A stretch of DNA of 64,000 nucleotides from Lachnospiraceae bacterium (GTDB lineage Bacteria > Bacillota > Clostridia > Lachnospirales > Lachnospiraceae), in the NCBI GenBank assembly GCA_017500935.1, contig JAFVXW010000015.1, positions 1-64,000 on the forward strand. Direction: 5' to 3'. The notes under the pieces were generated by a model. It saw only the letters and a program-made list of their open reading frames with translations. It was not told where the DNA came from and searched no databases. Both the position numbers and the translations under genes were made by a program. This document shows, one piece after another, positions 24,607 to 33,948 of the stretch. The first letter of the stretch is position 1. Every line of letters starts with the position of its first letter.

Positions 24607-27600
24607 TCATGACAGCCTCAGCGGTATCAGCTCAAGCATAAACTGAAACTTTTCTTCCTCAAACCAATACTTCTCCAAAAGTGCAGGACCGCAGCTGTTG
24701 GAACCAATACCGTTGTGCGCATGATCCAGACAAAGCACGGTATCACCGCAGGGTATCAGTTCGTAATTATGGCGTTTTTCGGCCAGTTCTTCCTGGGTAT
24801 AGGCAGATGCATTGAAGCAGAAGGTTTTGTCGCTGACTGCCGCAAGCCCGGCAGATATTCCCTGCAATACCACATAATCACAGTCATAATGGCTGCCGTT
24901 TTCCTGCGGGCGTACATAGTCTTCCAGAAGCTCCCCGATATTGGCGGTATATTTTCCGTGACTGGAACCTCTGTGTTTGTCCACATAGCTTTCCTGCGGT
25001 CCCATACCGTAGTAAGTTACCTGCTGCATATCCTCAGGCAGAAACATCCGGATGCCAAAGCGGGGCAGTACAGGAAATTCCGGATTTTTCTTCACATCCA
25101 TTTCCATGCGTATTTTTCCGTGAATATTGATGGTCCATTTTACGAAAATATCCAGAATCCGCTGTACAAAAGGAGCTGCCACAGACAGTGTGCTTGTGAT
25201 GCAGATGCTCTTTTGGCCGTTTTCATCCGGTATCATTTCACAGTTTGTCTCATAGGCACGCACCACAGACCAATGGAATCGTGCGCGGGTCCATTCCAGA
25301 TTGGCAATGCGGTCATTATCCGTGGGTGCCCGCCAGATATTGATCTCCATGGGACGGGTGATAAGCGGGCGGCCGCGATGACTCATCTGTTCAAAAAGTC
25401 CGGTGAATTTGTTGTATTCATAATAAAAATCCGGTGCAGAGACAGCAATATACTTTTCAGACTCCCTGATCATCATCAGCTGATCATTAAAAGCAGGGTC
25501 CATAGACAAAGGACTTACGCAGCAGGATAAAAGAGCCTGTTTCATTTGGTTTTCTCCGTCTGCATTTTGAAGGAGCACTTCATCAAATCCAAGAAGATGA
25601 CCGGCTGTAAGAAGCTGCGTTTCTTGTTTCAGACGGTAATATACTTTCAGATAACATTTTCCCTTTTCCGGAACGGAAACCAAAAGCGGAATTGTTCCGT
25701 CTTCGTGGGGTTTTACGGATCCCATGTCTGCTTCCGCAATCCGGCCGGAAGAAACGATAGTTCCGTCACAGTTTACTTCCCAGTCAATGGTCAGATACTC
25801 TTTTAGATCCACAAAGTCCTTATAGTTATGAAGCGTCAGAAGACCATTTTCAAAAGAAACCACTCTTGCCGGACGGCTGACATTTTTAAATTCCAAAAGC
25901 CCCGTGTGCGGACGGCGGTCAGGCCATACCAGACCATCCATACAGCAGTTTGTACTGTGGAAATTGATCTCACCGTTGTCTCCGCCGTACTGATAAATTG
26001 CCCTTCCGTCATCTGCCTGCCCTGCGTAAATGGCATGATCACACCATTCCCAGACAAAGCCGCCGCAGAAAGCGTCATATTTTTCGATCAATTCAAAATA
26101 ATCTTCCAGATCACCCGGTCCGTTTCCCATGGCATGACTGTATTCACACATGACAAAGGGCTTATCCGGCGCATTGTCCAGATAATCCGTGATATCTTTC
26201 AGCGGCGGATACATGCGGCTGTAGGTATCCAGATTGGAAAAATCATATTCACGGGCACCTTTTTTATAACAAAGGCTCTCATAGTGAGTCAGGCGGTCGG
26301 GATCATAGGCTTTGGTCCACCTTAATGCTTCCTCAAATCCGCATCCATATCCGCTTTCATTTCCCATAGACCACATCAGCACACAGGGGCGGTTTTTATC
26401 CCGGATCACACAGCGCTGTGTTCTGTCCACAATGGTTTCAATAAAATCCGGGTGATCGGAAATTGTTTCTCCCCAGCGCTGCGCAGAATTTTCCCAGCTG
26501 TTATCCTTAAAATAGATAAACTGTGCGCCATTGCATTCATTGTCAGCCTCATCCATCACATAAAATCCGTACTGATCACAAAGCTGGTAAAACTGCGGCG
26601 CATTGGGGTAGTGGCTGGTGCGGATCGCATTGACATTGTGCTGACGCATGACCAGCAGATCTTTTTTCATCTGTTCCATGCTGACAGTATAACCGGTCAC
26701 CGGATCGGAATCGTGACGGTTTACACCGCGGAATTTGATCGGTTTGCGGTTTAACATTACCACATTATCGCAGACAGAAATTTCGCGGATACCCAGCCTG
26801 TCTGTGATCACTTCATTTTGGGTTTCCAGAACCATTGTGTATAAATAAGGTTCCTCAGCATTCCATAATCGGGGATTTTCGATCACAAACGTCACAGACT
26901 GTGGATATTCTTTTTTCTCTCCTGTGTATTCCGCAGTTTTTTCCACAGAATTCTCCACTGTTTTTCCAGAAGTATCCACAGGATTTTCTGCGGATATCCT
27001 CTTACTTTCCACAGCCTCTTCGTCATATGTTGTGGATATTCTTTCATTATCCACAACATCCATGTGGATAACCTCATGGTTTTCCACATCATATACACGG
27101 ATTATCCCCGTAATGTTTTCCTGCAGCGGTTTGATGCGGACTGTCACCTCTGTCTTATTGCCTGTCAGTTTGGTGGTGGTAAAATAGTCAAAAATAAAGT
27201 TTTCAGGGCGTTTTAGCAAGTACACATCCCTGAAAATACCGCTCATGCGGAATTTATCCTGATCCTCCATATAGGTGCCGTCACACCAGCGAAGTACCAG
27301 AACCGCCAGTTTATTAATTCCTTCTCTTACATAGTCTGTCACATCAAATTCGCTGGTGGAATGGGAAACCTGACTGTATCCTACATAGCGGCCATTGATC
27401 CAGACATAAAAGCAGGAATCCACACCTTCAAAATTCAGATATGCTTTCGGTGCTTTTTCATCCTTCTGATATGTAAATTCGCGGATATAGGCACCGCAAG
27501 GATTGTCCCTGCCCACATAGGGCGGATCAAAGGGAAAGGGATAGTTGATCACATAATACCGGTGTTTTTCACATCCGTAATTCTGCCAGACTGCGGGAAC

Positions 27601-27840
27601 CTGTACATCCTGATAACCTTCTGCTGATACCGTTTCCTCATAAAACGGCTCCTGCAGATCATAGATACTTTTATAATAACGGAATTTCCAGTCACCGTTC
27701 AACAGCTGTACACGGTCAGAATGTTCGCGGTATTCCACCAGATCATCCCTGCGCACGGATGCCGGGATATAGTAGGAACGGTTTGGCATGGTATTTTCGT
27801 GTAATACTTTCAGGTTTTCATAATGTGTAGGTACGATCAT
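24607..27840 (-). CDS. lacZ: GH2 beta-galactosidase (LacZ type) with a variable insert
   Basis: 1077 aa, five-domain LacZ. Sugar-binding, beta-sandwich and TIM-barrel parts are recognisable; acid/base Glu495 lies in MGNESGYG and nucleophile Glu566 in MCEYSHAMGNG. The C-terminal small-chain domain includes GMGPQESYVDKHRGS. Hydrolyses terminal beta-D-galactosides, probably in the cytoplasm (no signal peptide). An upstream in-frame start exists but ATG 27838-27840 has AAAGGAGT at proper spacing. Residues about 251-314 form a charged low-complexity insert absent from the family core, and the DNA encoding it is packed with DnaA boxes. It is the last gene of a four-gene operon. Confidence 0.93.
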   Translation of the reverse strand: MIVPTHYENLKVLHENTMPNRSYYIPASVRRDDLVEYREHSDRVQLLNGDWKFRYYKSIYDLQEPFYEETVSAEGYQDVQVPAVWQNYGCEKHRYYVINYPFPFDPPYVGRDNPCGAYIREFTYQKDEKAPKAYLNFEGVDSCFYVWINGRYVGYSQVSHSTSEFDVTDYVREGINKLAVLVLRWCDGTYMEDQDKFRMSGIFRDVYLLKRPENFIFDYFTTTKLTGNKTEVTVRIKPLQENITGIIRVYDVENHEVIHMDVVDNERISTTYDEEAVESKRISAENPVDTSGKTVENSVEKTAEYTGEKKEYPQSVTFVIENPRLWNAEEPYLYTMVLETQNEVITDRLGIREISVCDNVVMLNRKPIKFRGVNRHDSDPVTGYTVSMEQMKKDLLVMRQHNVNAIRTSHYPNAPQFYQLCDQYGFYVMDEADNECNGAQFIYFKDNSWENSAQRWGETISDHPDFIETIVDRTQRCVIRDKNRPCVLMWSMGNESGYGCGFEEALRWTKAYDPDRLTHYESLCYKKGAREYDFSNLDTYSRMYPPLKDITDYLDNAPDKPFVMCEYSHAMGNGPGDLEDYFELIEKYDAFCGGFVWEWCDHAIYAGQADDGRAIYQYGGDNGEINFHSTNCCMDGLVWPDRRPHTGLLEFKNVSRPARVVSFENGLLTLHNYKDFVDLKEYLTIDWEVNCDGTIVSSGRIAEADMGSVKPHEDGTIPLLVSVPEKGKCYLKVYYRLKQETQLLTAGHLLGFDEVLLQNADGENQMKQALLSCCVSPLSMDPAFNDQLMMIRESEKYIAVSAPDFYYEYNKFTGLFEQMSHRGRPLITRPMEINIWRAPTDNDRIANLEWTRARFHWSVVRAYETNCEMIPDENGQKSICITSTLSVAAPFVQRILDIFVKWTINIHGKIRMEMDVKKNPEFPVLPRFGIRMFLPEDMQQVTYYGMGPQESYVDKHRGSSHGKYTANIGELLEDYVRPQENGSHYDCDYVVLQGISAGLAAVSDKTFCFNASAYTQEELAEKRHNYELIPCGDTVLCLDHAHNGIGSNSCGPALLEKYWFEEEKFQFMLELIPLRLS
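26900..27088. repeat. DnaA-box cluster inside lacZ
   Basis: Two perfect boxes face each other: TTATCCACA (27047-27055) and TGTGGATAA (27063-27071). Near matches on either strand lie at 26900-26908, 26939-26947, 26972-26980, 27005-27013, 27031-27039 and 27080-27088. That is about eight boxes in 190 bp, a density otherwise seen here only at the origin. Such clusters elsewhere titrate DnaA or modulate its nucleotide state; here it is an inference from sequence. Confidence 0.7.
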
Positions 27841-27881
27841 GCTTACTCCTTTCACTGACGCCTGTTTTGATGACGGCATTG

Positions 27882-28664
27882 TTATTCTTTTACGGTGTAT
27901 AAATACGCACGGCCCCGTTTTCCGGTCTGTTCGATCACATCCAGATAATGCAGGATGTGGACAACGGTCTGTGCCAGTTCTCTGCGGATGTGGACAGCTT
28001 TGGCAAAAGAAGCCACGGTAAAAGGTTCCTGCAGTTCATAGGGGATCAGCTGCAGATAGTCCTGCGGACAGCAAAATTCCACCTCTTTTTCCACAGAAAC
28101 CGGAATACGGTCAAAACGGCTGGATCCTTTCTTTTTATCTTTGCTCCAGCCGTTTAATAACTTATATTCTTCCATGTGTAAAAATGTCAGCCGGATGCGA
28201 AGATTGGGGTCTTTTAAATACATTTTGATCTTATAAAGCTCCGGAAACGCATGATAGGGCGTTCCTGTCAGCGGCGACATGCGGCCAGCAGAGATTTCTC
28301 CGGTTTCCTCATCGATCCAGAAGAGTTTTTTCTTATAAGGTATCGGATACACAATGGTTACGGGATATAAAGGCAAAAAGCGGTCCAGTTTGGTTCGCAT
28401 CCTGTCAAAGCTGCGGGTCTGGATCTCGATGATATCCACACCGGTATAGATATCTGCAACACAGTTTTCCACATAAATTTCGTGGGTATCCTCATCGGGT
28501 GCATAATAGTTTTTGAGCACCGCATGCACGGTCTTTTCCGCCAACGTGCCGATTCCGCTGCGCTCCCGGTTTTTGCCTATTATTTTTTCGCAGGCTGCCT
28601 TAAAACGGCAGATTTCTTCTTCCGTCAATCTGTTTTCCTCCTCCGACAGCATTTTCCGGCCCAA
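27882..28664 (-). CDS. Unknown protein: probable PD-(D/E)XK-like fold plus winged helix
   Basis: 260 aa, no named family recognised. The N-terminal half (about 35-110) reads like a restriction-endonuclease-like core: a conserved helix (GTLAEKTVHAVLKNYY), then VADIYTGVDIIEIQTR, where Asp and Glu would be metal ligands and Gln replaces the usual Lys. The last ~60 residues (FTVASFAKAVHIRRELAQTV ... GRAYLYTV) look like a winged helix. The start is TTG at 28662-28664, immediately after the upstream TGA and preceded by GAGGAAAAGG; an ATG 12 bases later is poorer. Role could be nuclease, regulator or structural DNA binding; I cannot decide. Confidence 0.6.
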   Translation of the reverse strand: MGRKMLSEEENRLTEEEICRFKAACEKIIGKNRERSGIGTLAEKTVHAVLKNYYAPDEDTHEIYVENCVADIYTGVDIIEIQTRSFDRMRTKLDRFLPLYPVTIVYPIPYKKKLFWIDEETGEISAGRMSPLTGTPYHAFPELYKIKMYLKDPNLRIRLTFLHMEEYKLLNGWSKDKKKGSSRFDRIPVSVEKEVEFCCPQDYLQLIPYELQEPFTVASFAKAVHIRRELAQTVVHILHYLDVIEQTGKRGRAYLYTVKE

Positions 28665-29738
28665 TCAGTCCTTTTCCTCAAATAATGCCGGCATTTCTTC
28701 TGTCAGGATTTTTTCTGTCATGGCGTCGATCTTTTCCATATGCTGATCTGCATTTTCTGCCGTCACGCGGTATTCTGCACTGTCTGCAGCCGCCTGTTCC
28801 ACCAGATAATAGTTGATATCCTGTGAAAAATGGATCAGATCCATGTAATTGTCCAGATTCAGCACGATTTCCTCCTCGTGCATAAAGTTATAGACGCGGG
28901 CATTTGGATACGCTGTGAGCGTCTCCATGGCGCTCTGCAGGATATAGCGGTACTGCTCCAGCTCACCGGTGCGATACGCATTGTCCCACCAAAGCATGGA
29001 ATAGGGCGGGATCAGAAAATACCATGTGGTTTCCGGATGCGCTTCCAGCTGCTGTGTCAGCAGTGCGATATTTTTGTCCACACGCTTCTGATAGCTTTCC
29101 GGCGCTGCAGGCTCTGTAATCTGCTCTGTACGGTAATAATGGCTCAGTGTTCCTTCTTTGGAAAAAGTTTTGGACTGCGCCCAGTTATAGGAGGTTCCTT
29201 CGTCATGGTCTTCCAGAAAATTCACCGCCAGCTGATAGGGGATATCCTCAAAAATAACGTCCTTGTTCAGCAGATATTTCACATCGTTGAGCGGATTTTT
29301 GTCAAAGAGATACAGGGGCATATTTTCGTTGACAAAATTCTGGTCAGGATCGCCGTTTAAAGAGAAGGGATCAAGGCTGTAAAACACATATTTTAACTCA
29401 TGCGTCGCCTGTGCTTCATCCAGATAATATTTTAAGTCAGCTGTGGTTCCGGAACTTTTGATGGCCTTCACCGTGGTACATCCAAAAGCCTCATCAAACC
29501 AGCGGTTATTGTAGTTTTCCGCGGTGGAAGAGCCCGCCATTACGCTGTCATAGGCAAAATTGCGGATCGTGCCGATACACTGGTATTCCGATTTTGTGAC
29601 CACAGATTTTAACCCCGGAAGCGGTCCGTGGTAATGATAAAAAGGGTCAAAGAGCAGCACAAGTGCCGCCGCTGCAAAAAGCAAAACGACGGCAAAAACT
29701 GCAAAGGCTGTCAGAAATTTTCTTCCCGTAGATTTCAT
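28665..29738 (-). CDS. Membrane-anchored SGNH-like protein, MBOAT partner
   Basis: 357 aa. One N-terminal membrane helix (about 8-30), then an extracytoplasmic domain. The motif VMAGSSTAENYNNRWFDEAF resembles block I of SGNH/AlgJ-like proteins (GSS with a nearby Asn), and DYMDLIHFSQDINYYLV near residue 310 resembles the block V Asp-x-x-His. Such proteins commonly sit next to MBOAT acyltransferases and transfer acetyl groups to a cell-surface or exported polymer. An ATG 18 bases upstream lacks a ribosome site, so I chose the one after CAGGGAAACAAAT. Second gene of the operon. Confidence 0.72.
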   Translation of the reverse strand: MKSTGRKFLTAFAVFAVVLLFAAAALVLLFDPFYHYHGPLPGLKSVVTKSEYQCIGTIRNFAYDSVMAGSSTAENYNNRWFDEAFGCTTVKAIKSSGTTADLKYYLDEAQATHELKYVFYSLDPFSLNGDPDQNFVNENMPLYLFDKNPLNDVKYLLNKDVIFEDIPYQLAVNFLEDHDEGTSYNWAQSKTFSKEGTLSHYYRTEQITEPAAPESYQKRVDKNIALLTQQLEAHPETTWYFLIPPYSMLWWDNAYRTGELEQYRYILQSAMETLTAYPNARVYNFMHEEEIVLNLDNYMDLIHFSQDINYYLVEQAAADSAEYRVTAENADQHMEKIDAMTEKILTEEMPALFEEKD

Positions 29739-29790
29739 ATTTGTTTCCCTGTTCATTTATAGTGGTGCCGCCGTCAGGCGGCATGTGGAT

Positions 29791-31329
29791 TCAGAATGAA
29801 AAATAAATATATTCGCTTACTCCGGTCAGAGAGATCATGGACCAGGCAAATAAAAACGCAAGCCACAGACCATGACGGACTGTCAGCGCCGGTGTCTGCT
29901 TTCCGTCTTTTAAACTTCCGTAAGTTCCGGCATTTTTCTGCGCCAGCACGATCACGGAAATTCCGAATACAGCTGCCGTCACACACATATTCATCCAGGG
30001 CAAAAGAGCCGGTGCCTTCATGGACAGCAGTTTTTCCACGATATACAATTCAGAAATTTCAAAGGCATCTGCCATTTTCCATAAAAATCCGGTCCAGCCC
30101 TTTGTAAAGGCAAGCTTTAAGAGCAAAAAGCCTTCCGCAATATTCGCTGCTCTGAAAAATACAAAGGCAATGCAGACATAGGCAAAGGTCAGAAGCTGAT
30201 GCATCCATTTTGCAGGAAGTTTTAAGATCTGCAGGCTGTCAAAGGCCACGCCGATGCCGTGCAGAATACCCCATAAGACGAAAGCCCAGCTTGCTCCGTG
30301 CCAGAGGCCGCTCAGGGCAAAAATGATCATTGTGTTGAGGATAGTGCGGCATTTTCCTTTCCGGCTGCCGCCCAGCGGAATATAAACGTATCGGGTAAAA
30401 AATCTGCCCAGCGTGATATGCCATCTGCGCCAGAATTCCTTAACCGATGCCGCGTGGAACGGGGAATCAAAATTTTCGGGCAGCTTAAGTCCCAGCATTT
30501 TGCCGACACCCACCGCCATATCACAGTATCCGCTGAAATCAAAGTATAATTCAAACAGATAGCCAACTGCCAGAAGGATTGCTGAGGGGCTGTCCAAAAA
30601 TCCGACTTTTCCGTAGCCGAAGTTTACAAAATCTGCCAGTGTATCCGCCAACAGTGCTTTTTTGGCAAGACCGATCACAAAACGCTCTGCGCCGCGGCAA
30701 AAACGTTCTGTGTCAAATTTGCCTCTCGCAGGATCAGACAGCTGCGGTAAAAATTCCTTTCCAAGCAGGATCGGTCCCTGCAGAAGCTGCGGAAAATAGA
30801 TCATAAAAGTCAGATAATCCAGCAAAGAACAGTGTTTTTCCTCTCTGCGGAAACGATCCACTAAAAATGCGATCTGCTGGAACGCATAAAAACTGATGCC
30901 CACAGGCAAAATGACATCGATAAAAGCAAAATCTGTCAAAAATACAGCATTGATATTTTCCAGAAAGAAATTGGTATATTTAAAGTACCCCAGAGTGCTC
31001 AGATGGAAGAGAAGACCGATCACTAAAAGCAGACGGCGGCCGGTCCCGGTACTGCCTGATTCTTCCAAAACTGCATCTGACACACTCCCGGCTGCATCTG
31101 TGCCGACGGTCTCCTTTTTTTGCATCAGCGCGCTTAATGTCCAGTTGACCAGACAGCTTCCCAGAAGCATCCAGAGGTAATGAATATTCAGATAGGCATA
31201 AAACCACAGCGACATGGCGATAAGAAACACCTGCGCTGTTTTTTCTTTTTTTATATCATGAAGTCCGTACCAGCCAAGCAGTGTCAGCGGCAGAAACAGA
31301 AATACAAATAAATGGGAATGAAAGAGCAT
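29791..31329 (-). CDS. MBOAT-family O-acyltransferase (AlgI/DltB-like)
   Basis: 512 aa polytopic membrane protein. Family signatures are FHSHLFVFLFLPL at the start, VDRFRREEKHCSLLDYLTFM, FDFSGYCDMAVGVGKMLGL, and the catalytic His about residue 340 in SGLWHGASWAF. MBOAT proteins move acyl groups across the membrane and hand them to a partner such as the downstream SGNH-like protein. ATG 31327-31329 follows GGAAAGGAAATTTC; an earlier start six codons upstream is less likely. First gene of an operon with SGNH-like, nuclease-fold and lacZ genes, suggesting a surface-polysaccharide acylation role. Confidence 0.9.
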   Translation of the reverse strand: MLFHSHLFVFLFLPLTLLGWYGLHDIKKEKTAQVFLIAMSLWFYAYLNIHYLWMLLGSCLVNWTLSALMQKKETVGTDAAGSVSDAVLEESGSTGTGRRLLLVIGLLFHLSTLGYFKYTNFFLENINAVFLTDFAFIDVILPVGISFYAFQQIAFLVDRFRREEKHCSLLDYLTFMIYFPQLLQGPILLGKEFLPQLSDPARGKFDTERFCRGAERFVIGLAKKALLADTLADFVNFGYGKVGFLDSPSAILLAVGYLFELYFDFSGYCDMAVGVGKMLGLKLPENFDSPFHAASVKEFWRRWHITLGRFFTRYVYIPLGGSRKGKCRTILNTMIIFALSGLWHGASWAFVLWGILHGIGVAFDSLQILKLPAKWMHQLLTFAYVCIAFVFFRAANIAEGFLLLKLAFTKGWTGFLWKMADAFEISELYIVEKLLSMKAPALLPWMNMCVTAAVFGISVIVLAQKNAGTYGSLKDGKQTPALTVRHGLWLAFLFAWSMISLTGVSEYIYFSF

Positions 31330-31363
31330 GAAATTTCCTTTCCGCATCGAAAAATGAGTTTTT

Positions 31364-31407
31364 TATAAAAAAGTGCGCAAAGGGGATGCGAACGCTTTCG
31401 CACCCCC
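31364..31407 (-). terminator. Terminator after the fructokinase-like gene
   Basis: On the minus strand GGGG(G)TGCGAA-AGC-TTCGCATCCCC (31382-31407, one mismatch) followed by TTTGCGCACTTTTTTAT. The U-tract is offset by seven bases; a palindromic TTTTTTATAAAAAA (31359-31372) overlaps it. Confidence 0.6.
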
Positions 31408-31447
31408 ATATGGATCATTTTTTAAGTCTTGTTAAGCTTAGTCCGGC

Positions 31448-32413
31448 TTATTTGCGGCTTGCGATGAAGTTTTCTACTTCTTCCACCTCAGGCATAACGC
31501 GAAGTGCACCTTTTCTGGTGGTAACGATGGAAGCTGCTGCGTTTGCAAAGGTCAGCATCTCGGTCAGCTTTTCTTCATCCAGATTGTCCAGGCCGTATTT
31601 AAGTACATGGTGTAAACAGCATGCGCCAAAGGTATCGCCTGCACCGGTGGTCTCGATGGTGGATTCCTGAATGAAAGGAGCCACTTCCACGCGCAGATCC
31701 TTGTAGTATGCACGGCTGCCGTCTCTGCCCATGGAGAGCATGATCAGCGGAATATTGTATTTGCTGCGCAGTTTTGCGATACCAGCATCGAAATCTTCCT
31801 CGCCGGTGAACCACTGGATCTCGTTGTCGGAAATCTTTAATACATCACACTGGGAGATCGCATAGTCAACCTGTACCCATGCATCATCCAGAGTCTTCCA
31901 CAAAGGAGGACGAAGGTTGGGGTCACAGGAGATGATTGCGCCGCTTTCCTTTGCGATACGGATTGCTTCCTTGGTTGCTTCACGTACATCGTCGTGAGTC
32001 AGGGAAAGGGTACCGTAGTGGAAAATCTTAGTATCACGGATCAAATCCTCATGCAGATCTTCCTTTTTCAGCATCATGTCAGCACCGGGATTGCGGTAGA
32101 AAGAAAAGTCTCTGTCACCGTCTTCAAAGGTCTGTACAAATGCCAGAGTGGTGCGTGCATCTTCATCCAGAATCAGGTTGGAAGTATCAATGCCGACTTC
32201 ATCCAGAGTTGCTTTTAACTTATTGCCAAAGATATCCTGACCTACTTTACCGATAAATGCGGTCTTACGACCGGCTTTGTTGAGCATTGCCAGTACATTA
32301 CAGGGTGCTCCTCCCGGATTTGCTTCAAAAATGGTGTTGCCCTGTTCGCTTACGCCGTTGTCAGTAAAGTCGATCAGCAGCTCACCTAATGCTACTACAT
32401 CAAAATTTTTCAT
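31448..32413 (-). CDS. scrK: PfkB-family sugar kinase (fructokinase-like)
   Basis: 321 aa ribokinase-family kinase. It opens with FDVVALGELLIDFTDNG, has the first PfkB signature region GGAPCNVLAMLNKAG and the second, catalytic TTGAGDTFGACC near residue 250 with the base Asp. Bacterial fructokinases are the closest by pattern, phosphorylating fructose to fructose-6-phosphate, though other ketoses are possible. ATG 32411-32413 has GGAGGGTG upstream; an upstream in-frame start is not supported. Codon bias is high. Divergent from the GH43 gene. Confidence 0.85.
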   Translation of the reverse strand: MKNFDVVALGELLIDFTDNGVSEQGNTIFEANPGGAPCNVLAMLNKAGRKTAFIGKVGQDIFGNKLKATLDEVGIDTSNLILDEDARTTLAFVQTFEDGDRDFSFYRNPGADMMLKKEDLHEDLIRDTKIFHYGTLSLTHDDVREATKEAIRIAKESGAIISCDPNLRPPLWKTLDDAWVQVDYAISQCDVLKISDNEIQWFTGEEDFDAGIAKLRSKYNIPLIMLSMGRDGSRAYYKDLRVEVAPFIQESTIETTGAGDTFGACCLHHVLKYGLDNLDEEKLTEMLTFANAAASIVTTRKGALRVMPEVEEVENFIASRK

Positions 32414-32445
32414 GATAAACACCCTCCGTTGGTGATCTTTTTTGC

Positions 32446-32488
32446 ACGAAAAAAACAGCACGTTTTTTCGTCCCTTATCTTTATTTTA
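32446..32488 (-). promoter_or_regulatory. Fructokinase promoter with start-site palindrome
   Basis: Minus-strand extended -10 TGTTAAAAT (core 32483-32488), weak -35. From about +5 of the transcript lies ACGAAAAAA (32446-32454) / TTTTTTCGT (32463-32471), perfect 9 bp arms, between start and ribosome site. Candidate operator or 5' hairpin. Confidence 0.6.
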
Positions 32489-32565
32489 ACAGGTGACATA
32501 AAAAAAGAAAACCTTATTTTTCATTTATTTCTTAAGATTCCTTCCGCTTCCGCTACATTTTTTGC

Positions 32566-32571
32566 TATACT
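32566..32571 (+). promoter_or_regulatory. -10 element of the GH43 gene
   Basis: Extended -10 TGCTATACT with core 32566-32571; no clear -35. Start about 32578, 43 nt before the ATG. Confidence 0.5.
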
Positions 32572-32620
32572 GTTTTTACAGGATCTTATCGTTTTCCCAA
32601 TACATATAAGGAGGCAATTT

Positions 32621-33910
32621 ATGACATTTTCATGGACCAATCCCCAGATTTATAATGGCGACAACAATATTTTCCCGCTGCGCGATCCCTTTATCTTAAA
32701 AGAAGGCGATGTATGGTATATGACAGGAACCCTGCCGCCCTACGGTCTGCGTGAGGAAGCTGCGCGTACCAAAGGTGTGCCGCTTTATAAAAGCTCGGAC
32801 TTAAAAAACTGGACTTTTATCGATCATATCGTAAAAACCCCTGCGGAAGCGGAAGGAAAGTGGTACAGTGAGCGTTTCTGGGCACCGGAAATCTTTCTGC
32901 ACAACGGCATTTATTATCTGACGGTAAACTGCTGTCAGGTGGATGGGGAAAATCACGGATTTCTGTTTGCAAAAGCAGATCATATCGAAGGTCCCTATAC
33001 GCTGATGAACCCCGATGCCCCTTTCAAACTGGGCAACGATGCGCATCTGTTTGCAGATGATGACGGTGAGGTTTATCTGTTTGCTTCCGGTATCTGGATG
33101 TCAAAGATCGACCTGGAGAATCTGCGCCTGCTGACCGACATTACCTATCCCGTTACTCCCATTCCCGATTCCGATGCATGGAATGCCCTGCGTGAAAAAG
33201 TAGGTTTTGAAGGCCCTTATGTTTTGAAATACGATCAGAAATACTACATGTTTTATTCCACCTGGGCGCGCGGCTACGAAGTTGGCATCGCTGCTGCCGA
33301 TACTCCTGACGGAGAGTGGAACATGTATCCCCAGCCCATGTACGGCGCCATCGACCAGAACTGGTGCAATGAATACGGCGGTATTTATGAGGACAATTAT
33401 TATACTGCCCAGGACAAATACGGTCAGTGCGGTCACAACTGTGCCTTTGAAGGCCCTGACGGCGGTATCTGGATCGCTGCACATGCTTACGATGTAGGCG
33501 TGGACAATTTTATGGATGTTAAATTTGTCATGGACAAGCTCACCTTTGACGATGAACGCGGCATTCTTGCCGTAGATACTCTGACCGGAAAGACGATAAA
33601 CGGTCCTACCTGGGGTGAACTGAGCGTGGAATGCGGCACTCCGGATTCTGCATATAATGAAAAAACGTCTGCAGTTACTCCTTTATATGCGCTTAATGTA
33701 CACAGCTACGCGCTGCAAAACAGTGTTTACAAGCTTCCTGCCAAGGCAGATATCCGCCTTTCCAACAGCTTCCGCGTCTGTGCACCTGTAACCTGGCATG
33801 AAACAGTCAATCTGACTGTATGCGGTGATCAGAAAATTTGCGGCACTGCTGTTTATCAGGGTATTGAATATCCCGTACAGGCAGTGGTAACCGTTGTGGA
33901 TGCACTGTAA
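32621..33910 (+). CDS. GH43-family glycosidase (arabinofuranosidase/xylosidase type)
   Basis: 430 aa five-bladed beta-propeller. The three family acidic residues are visible: base Asp22 in PLRDPFIL, pKa modulator Asp140 in NDAHLFADDDG, and acid Glu197 in FEGPYVLKYDQ. Repeated blade motifs include FWAPEIFLHNGIYYLTV. Removes terminal arabinose, xylose or galactose from plant or microbial glycans; exact specificity is not readable. No signal peptide. ATG 32621 has AAGGAGGCAATTT upstream; an open frame extends further 5' but without signals. A short C-terminal beta segment follows the propeller. Confidence 0.87.
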   Translation: MTFSWTNPQIYNGDNNIFPLRDPFILKEGDVWYMTGTLPPYGLREEAARTKGVPLYKSSDLKNWTFIDHIVKTPAEAEGKWYSERFWAPEIFLHNGIYYLTVNCCQVDGENHGFLFAKADHIEGPYTLMNPDAPFKLGNDAHLFADDDGEVYLFASGIWMSKIDLENLRLLTDITYPVTPIPDSDAWNALREKVGFEGPYVLKYDQKYYMFYSTWARGYEVGIAAADTPDGEWNMYPQPMYGAIDQNWCNEYGGIYEDNYYTAQDKYGQCGHNCAFEGPDGGIWIAAHAYDVGVDNFMDVKFVMDKLTFDDERGILAVDTLTGKTINGPTWGELSVECGTPDSAYNEKTSAVTPLYALNVHSYALQNSVYKLPAKADIRLSNSFRVCAPVTWHETVNLTVCGDQKICGTAVYQGIEYPVQAVVTVVDAL

Positions 33911-33948
33911 GAAATTCCGGAAATATCTGTGGATTCATAATTTACATC

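Noticed and set aside
31359-31372. Palindrome TTTTTTATAAAAAA
   Set aside because: Low-complexity AT run next to a terminator; too simple to call as an operator.
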